From NCBI RefSeq assembly GCF_963378085.1, contig NZ_OY726395.1, positions 4,588,001-4,652,000 of the forward strand: 64,000 bases of DNA, read 5' to 3'. This stretch comes from Mycolicibacterium sp. MU0050 (GTDB lineage: Bacteria; Actinomycetota; Actinomycetes; Mycobacteriales; Mycobacteriaceae). Shown here one piece after another: positions 9,105-19,619 of this stretch (its first letter is position 1; each line of letters opens with the position of its first letter). Made by a program: the position numbers and the translations under genes. A model generated the notes under the pieces. That model saw nothing but the letters and a program-made list of their open reading frames with translations. It did not search any database and had not been told where the DNA came from.

Positions 9105-9579
9105 GCCGAGGCACCACGAACGCCCACGGCCGCGCAAAACCCAGACCGCTCAACCGGCCGCCCCGGATACTGTCGGCGGACACCTGTCGGGTGTGCCCGG
9201 ATGACGGCTCGTAACAACGGAATCCGTCTGCATGCCAGTGCGTGAGCAGCACCCAGTGTCGTGGGAGCACGTTGCCCACCAGCATCGCGACCGGCAGCCC
9301 GAGCAGCACCGCCTCACGCACGTCCAGCAGTGCGTCCCGGGCGCGCGCCCGGCGCCAACGGTAGGGCACGGCGCTGTGGGCGCTCAGCGCCGCAGCCATC
9401 GCCATCGGGGTGGTGCCCAAGGCCCGCGGCCAGCCTCGGTTGAGCCGGCGGTGTAGCCGACCCTGTTCGGCCGCAAACCAGTCCGGGTCCGCCAGCAGCG
9501 CCGCGCAATCCGGGTCCAACAGCGTCGCCGCCATGATTGCCACGGCGGGACCGCAGGTGACGCCGTCGCGCTGGCGCAA
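9091..9579 (-). CDS. C39-like (papain-fold) peptidase-like protein
   Basis: This 162-residue protein has the layout of C39-like peptidases. A near-N-terminal VTCGPAVAIMAA contains the candidate nucleophilic cysteine, and LPRHWVLLTHW supplies the histidine. The acidic position normally read as D-P-S-S-G appears as CYEPSSG, a Glu for Asp change, so activity is uncertain. No signal peptide or membrane segment is seen. The TTG start follows the stop of the STAS gene by six bases, implying co-translation. The 3' end overlaps the tetR end by 14 bases in convergent orientation. Confidence 0.6.
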   Translation of the reverse strand: MRQRDGVTCGPAVAIMAATLLDPDCAALLADPDWFAAEQGRLHRRLNRGWPRALGTTPMAMAAALSAHSAVPYRWRRARARDALLDVREAVLLGLPVAMLVGNVLPRHWVLLTHWHADGFRCYEPSSGHTRQVSADSIRGGRLSGLGFARPWAFVVPRLSGR

Positions 9580-9585
9580 GGGTGC

Positions 9586-9993
9586 TCAGCAGCTGACGAG
9601 GTGTCGGCCAGGCTCGTCGCGCAGCAGCGCCAGCGCCGCCTCGACCGAACCAGCGACGGTGAACTCGCCGGCGCGGTCACAGACCCGCAGGATGCGCGCG
9701 ACCGCCGGGCTCGACACCACGACCCAGCTGGTGTCGACCAACTCGGACCGGATCCGCCGCAACGCGGAAAACCCCTCTGTGCCAAGAAATGTCAACTCGG
9801 ACAGGTCCACCATCAGGTGTTGGCAGTCCGGGGCCAGACCCAGGACGTAGTCGCAGAAACGGTCGGCATTGGCGGCGTCGATCTCGCCGTGCGCATGTAC
9901 CGCCGCGATGGAGTCGTCCATCCATCGCTGGCTCAACCGTACGGACCGGTATACCACCGGTTCGTCGGTGTGGAAATTAGCTGTTACAGACAT
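9586..9993 (-). CDS. STAS-domain anti-sigma-factor antagonist
   Basis: This 135-residue single STAS domain shows the family pattern GEIDAANADRFCDYV, LMVDLSELTFLGTEGFSAL and a C-terminal VAGSVEAALALL. Such proteins bind anti-sigma factors and release sigma factors, and are usually switched by phosphorylation. The usual phospho-acceptor serine in 'FLDSSG' is replaced here by FLGTEG, leaving a threonine followed by an acidic residue, so regulation may differ from the classical SpoIIAA cycle. No anti-sigma or sigma gene is adjacent. The C39-like gene follows by six bases, probably in the same transcript. Confidence 0.85.
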   Translation of the reverse strand: MSVTANFHTDEPVVYRSVRLSQRWMDDSIAAVHAHGEIDAANADRFCDYVLGLAPDCQHLMVDLSELTFLGTEGFSALRRIRSELVDTSWVVVSSPAVARILRVCDRAGEFTVAGSVEAALALLRDEPGRHLVSC

Positions 9994-10306
9994 CGTGTGC
10001 CCCGTCAGTAGACGAAATTCGTACTACGGATTACGTCATGTTGAGAAGCACCGAGGGTGGGGCAGGAATTCGGCCTGCGCGTCACCTCGAAGATGCTGAC
10101 GGTTCCGGGCGGCTGTGCACTCAACCTTCACCAAGGCTAGCCCAGTTCCGGGCCGGTGGCGATTTCCTCATTCTTTTCTCAGCCGGGCCCGGCGGAGTTC
10201 CGACCCGGCGATCGGCGGTGTACTGCGCGACACAGTTGGGAACTCGCTACGTTGTTCCCCTGCGCACCGCGCGCATCGAAAACTGCAGAAGTGGGTGAAG
10301 CACGAG

Positions 10307-12448
<2,142 letters not shown>

Positions 12449-12474
12449 CGGGCGCGGCGACGGGTCTGCCGAAT

Positions 12475-12490
12475 ACAGAAAATTGTCTAT
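12475..12490. promoter_or_regulatory. Candidate GntR autoregulatory operator
   Basis: ACAGAAAATTGTCTAT lies 10 bases before the GntR start. It matches the 16-base palindromic element at 14397-14412 in front of the acyl-CoA dehydrogenase gene at 13 of 16 positions. GntR/FadR-type dimers bind sites of this size. The sharing of one rare AT-rich element by the regulator gene and its likely target is the evidence; binding is inferred. Confidence 0.5.
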
Positions 12491-12499
12491 ATTTGATGG

Positions 12500-13177
12500 G
12501 TGAATCCCGCCGCTGACCGAAAACGCAGGCCGCTGATGCGGCTCAGCGACCTCGCAGCCGCACACGTGCGTGAGCTCATCGTGGCCGGCCAGCTGCGGGC
12601 CGGCGAGTTCATCCGTCCCGAAACCGTCGCCGAGGAACTCGGGATCAGCGCCACTCCGGCCCGGGAAGGTCTGCTGCTGCTGCAGACCGAGGGGTTTCTC
12701 ACCATCGAACCCCGACGTGGCTTCTCCGTTACCGCGCTGTCCAGCGAGGACATCCGCGACATCTACGACGCCCAGGCGCTGCTCGGGGGCGAGCTCACCG
12801 CGCGTGCCGCCCGGATCATCACCCCGGAGGTGGTGAACGAACTCGAGGCCATCCAGACCGACCTCGAAAGGGCCGCCGCGGAAGAGGATTACGAAGCCGT
12901 GGAGCGGCTCAACCACCAGTTCCACGCGACCATCTATCGGCTGGCGGGCTCCCGCAAGATCCGTTGGCTGATCAAGACCACGCTTCCGTATGCCCCGCGG
13001 AAGTTCTTCGCCGCGGTCGAGGGGTGGCCCGAGGCCTCCGCGCAGGACCACCGCGCCATCATCGAGCACCTCCGCGCCGGCGACCAGGAGGCCGCCCGCG
13101 AAGCGATGGCCCGCCACATCCGCAACGCCGGGGCGTTGCTGGCCGACCACCTCGCGGCCAGCGGAACGCTCGGCTAG
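12500..13177 (+). CDS. GntR-family (FadR/FCD) transcriptional regulator
   Basis: This 225-residue regulator has an N-terminal winged helix (IVAGQLRAGEFIRPETVAEELG, then ISATPAREGLLLLQTEGFL) and a C-terminal all-helical FCD ligand domain. Metal/ligand-type histidines are visible in LNHQFHATIYRLAGS and AMARHIRNA. FCD regulators sense small carboxylates or acyl compounds. The GTG at 12500 is used; ATG 12536 is an alternative. It converges with an acyl-CoA dehydrogenase whose promoter carries the same 16-base element found before this gene, so it probably controls that gene and itself. Confidence 0.9.
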   Translation: MNPAADRKRRPLMRLSDLAAAHVRELIVAGQLRAGEFIRPETVAEELGISATPAREGLLLLQTEGFLTIEPRRGFSVTALSSEDIRDIYDAQALLGGELTARAARIITPEVVNELEAIQTDLERAAAEEDYEAVERLNHQFHATIYRLAGSRKIRWLIKTTLPYAPRKFFAAVEGWPEASAQDHRAIIEHLRAGDQEAAREAMARHIRNAGALLADHLAASGTLG

Positions 13178-13222
13178 GTACTCTCGCTCGAAACCTCTGC
13201 CCGGCAGGGATATCGGGCAACG

Positions 13223-14377
13223 TCAGAGGTCCAACCCGCCCCTCTTGACGAGCTGCTTGGCGATCACCCCGCGCTGAATTTCGTTGGTTCCTTCGCCGAC
13301 GATCATCAGCGGCGCGTCCCGGAAGTACCGCTCGACGTCGTACTCGGTGGAATAGCCGTACCCGCCGTGCACCCGCACCGCGTCCAGGGCGATCTCCATC
13401 CCCACTTCCGAGGCGAACAGCTTGGCCATCCCGGCCTCCATGTCGACGCGCGCGCCGGAATCGAATTTCGCTGCGGCGGTGAGCAACAGCGCCCGGGCCG
13501 CCGACAGTTTGGTGCCCATGTCGGCGAGCATGTTGCCCACCGACTGGTGCTGCCAGATGGGCTTGCCGAAGCTCTCGCGCTCCTGGGCGTAACGCAGCGA
13601 GTCCTCGAACGCGGCCCGCGCGACCCCGGTCGCCCGCGCCGCGACCTGCAGCCGGCCCACCTCCAGGCCCTTCATCATCTGGGCGAAGCCGCTGCCCTCG
13701 GCCGCGCCGAGCAGGGCGTCGGCGGGCACCCGGCAGTCGGTGAAGTTGAGCTCGCAGCTCTCGACGCCCTTGTAGCCGAGCTTGGGCAGATCCTTGGACA
13801 CGGCAAAGCCGGGCACCTTCTCGACCAACAGGATCGAGACGCCACGATGGGCCGGCTCGGCGGTCGGATCGGTCTTGCACAGCAGCGCGACCAGCCCGGC
13901 CCGCCGGGCGTTGGTGATCCAGGTCTTGCTGCCGTTGATGACGTACTCGTCACCGTCCCGGCGAGCCACCGTCCGCATGGCCTGCAGGTCCGAACCGCCG
14001 CCGGGTTCGGTGAGCGCCATCGTGGTGCGCAGCTCGCCGGTGGCCATTCGGGGCAGGTACCGCTGCTTTTGCTCCTCGGTGCCGAACATGGTGATCAACT
14101 TCGAGACCACGGTGTGCCCGCCCATGGCGCCCGCCAGGCTCATCCAGCCCCGGGCCAGTTCCTCGGTCACCGTGACGTAGCAGGGCATCGACACCTGCCC
14201 GACCCCATACGGCTCCGGGATCGCCAGTCCGAAGATCCCGATCTCCTTCATCGTCTCGATGAGTTCCTCGGGATAGGTGTTGGCGTGCTCGAGCTCGCGC
14301 GCCACCGGTTTCACCTGCTTCTCGACGAAGTCGTGCACCGTGTCCACCAACGACTGCTCTTCTGCCGACAGCACCAT
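13223..14377 (-). CDS. Acyl-CoA dehydrogenase
   Basis: This 384-residue FAD enzyme introduces an alpha-beta double bond in acyl-CoA. It has full family length and motifs: MALTEPGGGSDLQAM and WITNARRAGLVALLCK for FAD contact, GYKGVESCELNF, and the C-terminal GGYGYSTEYDVERYFRDA. GEGTNEIQR holds the catalytic glutamate. The ATG at 14377 has GGAGGT 6 bases upstream. A palindromic element lies 20 bases before the start. It is divergent from a zinc alcohol dehydrogenase and convergent with the GntR gene, so the three probably form one regulated catabolic unit. The acyl substrate is not evident. Confidence 0.92.
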   Translation of the reverse strand: MVLSAEEQSLVDTVHDFVEKQVKPVARELEHANTYPEELIETMKEIGIFGLAIPEPYGVGQVSMPCYVTVTEELARGWMSLAGAMGGHTVVSKLITMFGTEEQKQRYLPRMATGELRTTMALTEPGGGSDLQAMRTVARRDGDEYVINGSKTWITNARRAGLVALLCKTDPTAEPAHRGVSILLVEKVPGFAVSKDLPKLGYKGVESCELNFTDCRVPADALLGAAEGSGFAQMMKGLEVGRLQVAARATGVARAAFEDSLRYAQERESFGKPIWQHQSVGNMLADMGTKLSAARALLLTAAAKFDSGARVDMEAGMAKLFASEVGMEIALDAVRVHGGYGYSTEYDVERYFRDAPLMIVGEGTNEIQRGVIAKQLVKRGGLDL

Positions 14378-14396
14378 GCCGCCACCTCCCATCTCA

Positions 14397-14412
14397 ATAG
14401 AAAATATTCTAT
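14397..14412. promoter_or_regulatory. Candidate GntR operator in acad/adh divergent promoter
   Basis: ATAGAAAATATTCTAT is an inverted repeat with perfect 6-base arms (ATAGAA-N4-TTCTAT). It stands out as AT-rich in a GC-rich region and resembles the element before the GntR gene. It lies between the divergent acyl-CoA dehydrogenase and alcohol dehydrogenase genes and could control both. Confidence 0.55.
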
Positions 14413-14497
14413 GGAGAACCGCGGTGCCATCGCAAACTGCTTCGGCCGGCCTCAATTTGCTTGACCCCCGAAGAAGCGCGGGATACCAAGGAGGGTG

Positions 14498-15523
14498 ATG
14501 CGCACCGTAGTGATCGACGCCCCCGGTCAAATCCGTATCGACACCCGCCCCGACCCGCCTCTGCCCGGCCCCGACGGCGCCGTCATCGAAGTCAACTCCA
14601 CCGCCATCTGCGGTTCGGATCTGCATTTCTACGAGGGTGATTATCCGCTGGTCGAACCGGTGGCGCTGGGCCACGAAGCCATCGGCACCGTGGTGGAGAA
14701 GGGCCCCGACGTGCGCACCGTCGAGGTCGGCGATCTGGTGCTGGTGTCCTCGGTCGCGGGCTGCGGCGCCTGCATCGGTTGCGCCACCCGCGACCCGATC
14801 AACTGCCTGTCCGGGCCGCAGATCTTCGGCACCGGCGGGCTGGGCGGCGCGCAGTCGGACCTCCTGGCCGTTCCCGCCGCCGACTTTCAGCTGCTCAGGA
14901 TTCCCGAGGGCCTCGATACCGAGGAAGCCCTGCTGCTGACCGACAATCTGGCCACCGGCTGGGCCGGCGCCCGGCGCGCCGACATCCCCCCGGGCGGCCC
15001 CGTGGTGGTGCTGGGTCTCGGCGCGGTCGGACTGTGCGCGGTGCGCAGCGCGATCGCACAGGGCGCGGGCACGGTGTTCGCGGTCGATCCGGTGGAGGGC
15101 CGCCGGGACCGCGCCGCGCTCAGCGGCGCGACGCCGGTGGCCCCGCCGGCGCTCGATGCCGTCATGGAGGCCACCCGGGGGCGCGGCGCCGCGTCGGTGA
15201 TCGACGCCGTGGGCAGCGACGCCACGATGACCGCGGCGTTGTCGTTGGTGCGACCGGGCGGAACTGTGTCCGTGATCGGCGTCCACGACCTGACCACTTT
15301 CCCGTATCCGGCCACGATGTGCCTGCTGCGCAGCATCACTCTGCGCAGCACCACCGCCCCGGTACAGCAGACCTGGCCCGAGCTGATCCCGCTGATCCAG
15401 TCCGGCCGCCTGAACACCGCGGGCATCTTCACCCACTCCATGGCGCTCGACGACGCCGCGGCGGGCTATGCCGCCGTCGCGGCCCGGTCCTCCGAATGCG
15501 TCAAGGTGACGCTGACGCCGTGA
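14498..15523 (+). CDS. Zinc-dependent medium-chain alcohol dehydrogenase
   Basis: This MDR-superfamily protein of about 341 residues binds catalytic zinc through the cysteine in AICGSDLHFYEGD and the GHEAIGTVVEKGPDV segment. A structural-zinc cysteine cluster is present in VAGCGACIGCATRDPINC. The nucleotide-binding motif is VVVLGLGAVGLCAV with VDPVEGRRD after it. It probably oxidises an alcohol or polyol with NAD(P). AAGGAGG lies just before the start; ATG 14498 is preferred over GTG 14495, which abuts the ribosome site. It is divergent from the acyl-CoA dehydrogenase and its stop overlaps the start of the DUF4185 gene (GTGA), so the two are translationally coupled. Confidence 0.9.
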   Translation: MRTVVIDAPGQIRIDTRPDPPLPGPDGAVIEVNSTAICGSDLHFYEGDYPLVEPVALGHEAIGTVVEKGPDVRTVEVGDLVLVSSVAGCGACIGCATRDPINCLSGPQIFGTGGLGGAQSDLLAVPAADFQLLRIPEGLDTEEALLLTDNLATGWAGARRADIPPGGPVVVLGLGAVGLCAVRSAIAQGAGTVFAVDPVEGRRDRAALSGATPVAPPALDAVMEATRGRGAASVIDAVGSDATMTAALSLVRPGGTVSVIGVHDLTTFPYPATMCLLRSITLRSTTAPVQQTWPELIPLIQSGRLNTAGIFTHSMALDDAAAGYAAVAARSSECVKVTLTP

Positions 15524-16650
15524 GCTGGCTGTCGGGCGCGTTGTCGGTGCTGCGCGGCCGCGACGAATTCGCGCAGGCGGCGCTGGCGCCCGGGGCCCGC
15601 TCCGACGGCAAGATCGCCGACCTGACCGGCCCCGGCATCACCGACCGTTGGGGGGTGACGGCCACCGATTTGGGTGCGGTGGTGCGCGCCGACGACGGGA
15701 AACTCGTCGCTGTCTTCGGCGACACCTTCGCCGGACGCAAGGTCGGCACCGGCGACTGGCGCTCCCCGGTGATCCTGATCGGTGCCGGCGACGCGACCAC
15801 CCCGATCGCCTGGGAGCGCGCCGGCGGGCCGGACCCCGACTACGCGCGGCAGTTGCGCTTCTACATCCACGACCACGGCCCGCACTGGGCGCGCGGCGGC
15901 ATCAGCACGGTGCTGCCCTCGGATCTGCTCCGCGTCGAGGACAAGATCTATCTGCACGTGATCGTCAATCGTGGCTTCCCCCATGTCATCTGGACCGAAA
16001 TCTGGTCCTCCGCCGACGACGGGATCACCTGGGAACACCTGGGCGAGACGGCGAAGTTCCCCGCCGATCTGCACGACGGTCACGCCCAGCTGTGGACCTG
16101 GGACCACAACCCGGAGGACGGTTGGGTGTACGTGGCGTCGACGGGATTTCAACGCGACAAGGGCATCATCCTGCGCCGGGTGCAGCCCGCCCATATCGGC
16201 GACGCATCGAAGTATCAGGCCTGGGGCCGCAGCCGCGGCCGATGGTCCTGGGGGCCGCGGGCGACCGTGCTGACACCGGCCGGGGAGCGCTGGGGAGAGT
16301 TGTCGATGCGCCGGCTGGCCACCGGGCAATGGGTCCTCGGCGGATTCCTCGCCTCCGGATACGCCCTCGGGTACCGGGTGCTGGCGGCGCCGACGTCGCC
16401 GCTGGCCGAAGCACCGGTCCAGCAGCCGATCTCGGGCTGCAGCTGGTCCGCAGAGAGCCACGTCGATTGCCGGGTGGCTCAACTCTACGGCGGATATCTG
16501 TTGCCCGGCTCCCGGCTGGACCGCGTCGGTGGAGTGGGATTGATTGTCTCCCACTGGAACACCAAGCGTGGCTGGCCGTACCGGGTGATGCAGTTCCGGG
16601 TCACCCTGCGGGACACCACCACCGACACCGGCACCGCCTGCGCTCAGTAG
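15520..16650 (+). CDS. DUF4185 (GH183-type) glycoside hydrolase-like protein
   Basis: This 376-residue protein fits the DUF4185 family, a five-bladed beta-propeller group; characterised members have been assigned to GH183 as endo-D-arabinanases acting on mycobacterial arabinogalactan and lipoarabinomannan. Visible features are DRWGVTATDLGAVVRADDG, VFGDTFAGRKVG, DWRSPVIL, YIHDHGPHWARGGISTV and HWNTKRGWPYRVMQF. The acidic residues in the first blades match the expected catalytic region. No signal peptide is apparent from the GTG start that overlaps the upstream dehydrogenase stop. D-arabinanase activity for this member is inference from the family. Its coupling to a dehydrogenase is unexplained. 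Confidence 0.8.
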   Translation: MSWLSGALSVLRGRDEFAQAALAPGARSDGKIADLTGPGITDRWGVTATDLGAVVRADDGKLVAVFGDTFAGRKVGTGDWRSPVILIGAGDATTPIAWERAGGPDPDYARQLRFYIHDHGPHWARGGISTVLPSDLLRVEDKIYLHVIVNRGFPHVIWTEIWSSADDGITWEHLGETAKFPADLHDGHAQLWTWDHNPEDGWVYVASTGFQRDKGIILRRVQPAHIGDASKYQAWGRSRGRWSWGPRATVLTPAGERWGELSMRRLATGQWVLGGFLASGYALGYRVLAAPTSPLAEAPVQQPISGCSWSAESHVDCRVAQLYGGYLLPGSRLDRVGGVGLIVSHWNTKRGWPYRVMQFRVTLRDTTTDTGTACAQ

Positions 16651-16949
16651 GCCTTGTCGCCGCCGTCGTCGACCACCGTGTAGAACGAGTCGCCGTCCTC
16701 GGGCGCACCGTCGACCTGACCGCGGTGTCGACGGGTGGGGCGGTCCGGTTGCGCGGCGCCGCGTGGCGGCAGGTCGGGCTCTTCGGCCGCGAGTTTCTCG
16801 TCGAGGGTGTGGTCCTCGTGCGGCGGGATCCATCGGTCGGGCGGATCGACCACGGTGTCGCCGTCGTCGTTGCGCACCTCGTCGGAATCCAACGACTCGC
16901 TGGGCGCCAACGTGTTGTCCGGCGGCACGTCGTCGTAATCTCCGCTCAT
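16644..16949 (-). CDS. DUF5709-like small acidic protein
   Basis: This is a 101-residue, strongly acidic, proline-rich protein without hydrophobic segments. Its order (MSGDYDDV, SLDSDEV, PPDRWIPP, HTLDEKLAAEEPD, VVDDGGDKAY) fits actinobacterial DUF5709 proteins, whose function is unknown. Its 3' end overlaps the DUF4185 gene by seven bases in convergent orientation. It lies downstream of, and on the same strand as, the beta-lactamase gene's antisense neighbours, with its own start at ATG 16949. Confidence 0.65.
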   Translation of the reverse strand: MSGDYDDVPPDNTLAPSESLDSDEVRNDDGDTVVDPPDRWIPPHEDHTLDEKLAAEEPDLPPRGAAQPDRPTRRHRGQVDGAPEDGDSFYTVVDDGGDKAY

Positions 16950-16970
16950 CTGCCCCAGTGTAGTTCCCGC

Positions 16971-18167
16971 TCAGTCCCCGGACAGATGATCGAGGACCGC
17001 GTGAGCAGCGGTGATCCGCGCGGGAATGGGAAAGTTCTTGTTCGCCAGCATCGCGATGCCGATCCGCTGCTCCGGGACGAACACCACGTAGGCCCCGAAA
17101 CCGTCGGTGGAACCGGTCTTGTTGAACAGCAATGCGGTGGGGGCCTGGGGTTCGGGCGCCGGCGTGACCGGTTGCGGCTCGCCGCTGACCGTCCGCGAGT
17201 TGCCCGCCAGCAGATCATCCAGGCGCACCGGGTAGCGGTACTGTTCCCAGCCCAACCCTTGCGTCATGGCTCCGAGGGCGAAGTGGCCGACGTGCGTGGC
17301 CTCGACGGCCCGACGCAGTTCGGGATCGAGTCCGTCCGGTCGCATGTTGGCCTCGACGAACTCGATCAGGTCACCGGCGGTGGTCTTCACCCCGTACGCC
17401 TGCGCGTCGAACATGCCAGGGTTGACGCGCACCGGGTCGCCGGCAGCGTTGTGCCCCCAGGCGTAGTGCGCGCTTTCGGGCTCGGGCACCTCGATGTAGG
17501 TGTGGGTGAGCCCCAGCGCCGGAAACAGCTGGGTTTGCAACAGCTCGGTGAAGTCCCCGTCCATGGCGGCGGCCGTCGCGTGGCCCAGTAAACCGATGCT
17601 GGGGTTGGAGTATTCGCGCACTCGCCCGGGCGGGGCGGCCGGGGTCCACTCCTGGAAGAAGGACACCATGGCCGCCTCGTCGGTGACCGTCTCGGGGAAC
17701 TGCAGCGGCAGCCCGCCGGCGGTATAGGTCGCCAGATTCAGCAGGTTCGCGGCGTCGATGGGGTGACCGCGCAACTCCGGAAGGTGCCGACCGGGGTGGT
17801 CGCCGAGCTCCAACTGGCCACGTTCGGCCGCCAGCGCGGCCAGCAACGTGGTGAAAGTCTTGCTCACCGAGCCGATTTCGAACACCGTGTCGGGCGTGAC
17901 GGGGGCCCCGCTCGCCTTGTCGGCCACCCCGTAGTCGAAGAGGTGCGACTGTCCGTCTACGCTGACGGCCACAGCCAGGCCCGGCACGTCGTACTCGTCG
18001 AGCAGCGGGCCGAACGCGGCGTCGACCGCCGCGGCCAATCCGCCCGGGGCGGCCGCGCCGGGCGGATCGATCGGCTCAGGGTCCGGCGCGGACGAACACG
18101 CGACGGCGGAAAACAGGACCAGCAGCAACACCGTCGACAGGAAGCGCCCAGTTCTTCGGTCAAACAT
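16971..18167 (-). CDS. Class C beta-lactamase-type serine hydrolase, lipoprotein
   Basis: This 398-residue protein begins with a basic, hydrophobic signal ending in a lipobox-like FSAVAC, so it is probably anchored outside the cytoplasmic membrane. The beta-lactamase/DD-peptidase fold is complete: SxxK as SVSK (about residue 101), the YSN motif of class C enzymes in EYSNPSIG (about 185), and KTG in [10 protein letters not shown] (about 347). This combination is the AmpC signature rather than that of generic esterases, so beta-lactam hydrolysis or peptidoglycan peptidase activity is plausible. The start is ATG 18167, with TTG alternatives upstream. It is followed on the same strand by nothing coupled; the haemophore gene lies upstream. 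Confidence 0.85.
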   Translation of the reverse strand: MFDRRTGRFLSTVLLLVLFSAVACSSAPDPEPIDPPGAAAPGGLAAAVDAAFGPLLDEYDVPGLAVAVSVDGQSHLFDYGVADKASGAPVTPDTVFEIGSVSKTFTTLLAALAAERGQLELGDHPGRHLPELRGHPIDAANLLNLATYTAGGLPLQFPETVTDEAAMVSFFQEWTPAAPPGRVREYSNPSIGLLGHATAAAMDGDFTELLQTQLFPALGLTHTYIEVPEPESAHYAWGHNAAGDPVRVNPGMFDAQAYGVKTTAGDLIEFVEANMRPDGLDPELRRAVEATHVGHFALGAMTQGLGWEQYRYPVRLDDLLAGNSRTVSGEPQPVTPAPEPQAPTALLFNKTGSTDGFGAYVVFVPEQRIGIAMLANKNFPIPARITAAHAVLDHLSGD

Positions 18168-18227
18168 CAAGCCACGGTACAACTTCCGCCCGGCCCGGCC
18201 GGGTACTACCGGTCCTCAGGCGCGCCG

Positions 18228-18620
18228 TCAGCCCGCCTGGAACTCGTTGAACGCCGACACGAAGTCACTGGGAATTCCGGCGGTTCCGCACCGATTCTGC
18301 AGGTCCACCAGCGGCGCAGTGATGTTCTTCAGCTCGACGTACTCGCCCGGGTTCGCGGTGAAGTAGGCCCGCACCGTCTCCCGCGCCTGTTCCCGAGGCT
18401 GCGTGCGCGCGGTGCTCAGTGCCTGATCAGCACCGGGATGGCTGGCCAGGTACTGCCCGGCGGCCCCCGACACCGCGCTGATGGTGCCGGCCGCCTCGCT
18501 CACCATGCATGGCGCGGCGGCGGCCACCGGCGCGGTGAAGCCGGCCAACACCAAGCCGCCCGCGGCCAGACCGGCCATGGTGGCGCGGGTGCGGAACGTC
18601 GTTCGCTGGGTTGAGTTCAT
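18228..18620 (-). CDS. Secreted haemophore-type haem-binding protein
   Basis: This 130-residue protein has a cleavable signal peptide (MAGLAAGGLVLAGFTAPVAAAA, cleavage near AAAAP). The mature helical domain has two cysteines, in APCMVSEAAGTI and LQNRCGTAGIP, which probably form a disulphide. The pattern YLASHPGADQAL, VRAYFTANPGEY and APLVDLQNRC matches the mycobacterial haemophore family (Rv0203-like), which carries haem to MmpL transporters. No MmpL gene is visible here. The start is ATG 18620. No clear IdeR box was seen in the upstream 96 bases. Confidence 0.85.
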   Translation of the reverse strand: MNSTQRTTFRTRATMAGLAAGGLVLAGFTAPVAAAAPCMVSEAAGTISAVSGAAGQYLASHPGADQALSTARTQPREQARETVRAYFTANPGEYVELKNITAPLVDLQNRCGTAGIPSDFVSAFNEFQAG

Positions 18621-18716
18621 GTCTGCTGTCCTTCGGTCACGAATGCTTCGGCCCAACACGCGGGCCGGGTGTGGATGGGATGTTCTTACCCTCGACCGAT
18701 TTGCCCGAAACCCGCG

Positions 18717-19259
18717 TCACCCGGGCAGGCAGTCGGCGACCGAGACGATGCTGGCGTCCATGTTGCTTTCCATCATCTTCAGCGCCGCGGCGCCCAACTC
18801 CGGGTCGATGTGGGCGACACCGTCACGGGGCACCACCACTTCGAAGTGGCGTACGTAGGCGTCCAGCGCGCTGTAGAGCACGCATTGCTCGGTCACCTGC
18901 CCCACGAAGATCAGCCGCTTGGCGCCCAACCGGGACAACAGGTACTCCAGCGCGGTCGCGTAGAACACGCTGTGCCGCACCTTGGTCAGGAATCGGGAGT
19001 TGGGCCGCGGTGCAACAGGTTTCACCAGGTCCGGACGAGCGCCTTCGAGCGCGGCACGCACCAGGTCGTCGGGCTGCGCGGTGAAGTCGCCGTAATTGTC
19101 GTTGACATAGATCAGGTCGACGTCGTCGCGTGCCAGAGCCGCGTCGATCAGTCCGGACACCGGTTCGACGATCTCGGCCACATTCGGTATCAGCAGTTCG
19201 GCGTCGGGATGCTGATAGGCATTCAGCATGTCGATCACCAAGACCGCGGTATCGGTCAC
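18717..19259 (-). CDS. Isochorismatase-like cysteine hydrolase
   Basis: This 180-residue single-domain protein is of the isochorismatase superfamily. The triad is visible: Asp in VLVIDMLNAYQ, Lys in FLTKVRHSVF, and the nucleophilic Cys in GQVTEQCVLYSALDA. DGVAHIDPELGAAALKMM closes the domain as in nicotinamidase-like family members. The substrate cannot be read from sequence. GTG 19259 is chosen because AAGG lies about 12 bases upstream; ATG 19271 would sit directly on that site. No entAB-type siderophore genes are nearby, so true isochorismatase activity is unlikely. Confidence 0.85.
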   Translation of the reverse strand: MTDTAVLVIDMLNAYQHPDAELLIPNVAEIVEPVSGLIDAALARDDVDLIYVNDNYGDFTAQPDDLVRAALEGARPDLVKPVAPRPNSRFLTKVRHSVFYATALEYLLSRLGAKRLIFVGQVTEQCVLYSALDAYVRHFEVVVPRDGVAHIDPELGAAALKMMESNMDASIVSVADCLPG

Positions 19260-19379
19260 GGCGGGCACCATCCTTTCTCACCGGGCGCGGGCACCGGTTA
19301 CATACCCGCGATCGCGGGCATGTGAACGCCCGCGTCCCACGGTGGTGTCGGGCCCTGCGGCCGCGGGTAACCGGCACAG

Positions 19380-19592
19380 GTGACCGAAAATCCCGAAGTC
19401 GAACTGGTGGTGCCGACCGATATCGTCAAGGGCGACGTCATCGAGGACCCCGCGCGCCGGCGCTGGCTCACCGTTCACGAAATCAGAATGCTCACCGACG
19501 CGGTTGACGGAGCCTATAGCTTCTATGGCAACGGCCCGGACGACCGCGTGACGTACGAGGGCTCCGAGCTGGTGAAGCGAAAGAGACGATAG
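19380..19592 (+). CDS. Small hypothetical protein upstream of the HAD gene
   Basis: This is a 70-residue open frame from GTG 19380, with charged ends (MTENPEVELVVP and VKRKRR) and a central RRRWLTVHEIRMLTDAVDGAY. No family is recognised. It lies in exactly the same frame as the following HAD gene, separated only by a TAG at 19590 and 27 bases of open frame. It may be an independent small gene, or an upstream part of the HAD reading frame interrupted by a stop. Confidence 0.55.
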   Translation: MTENPEVELVVPTDIVKGDVIEDPARRRWLTVHEIRMLTDAVDGAYSFYGNGPDDRVTYEGSELVKRKRR

Positions 19593-19619
19593 GCACTCGA
19601 GCCAGTAGGTGAGGTCACC

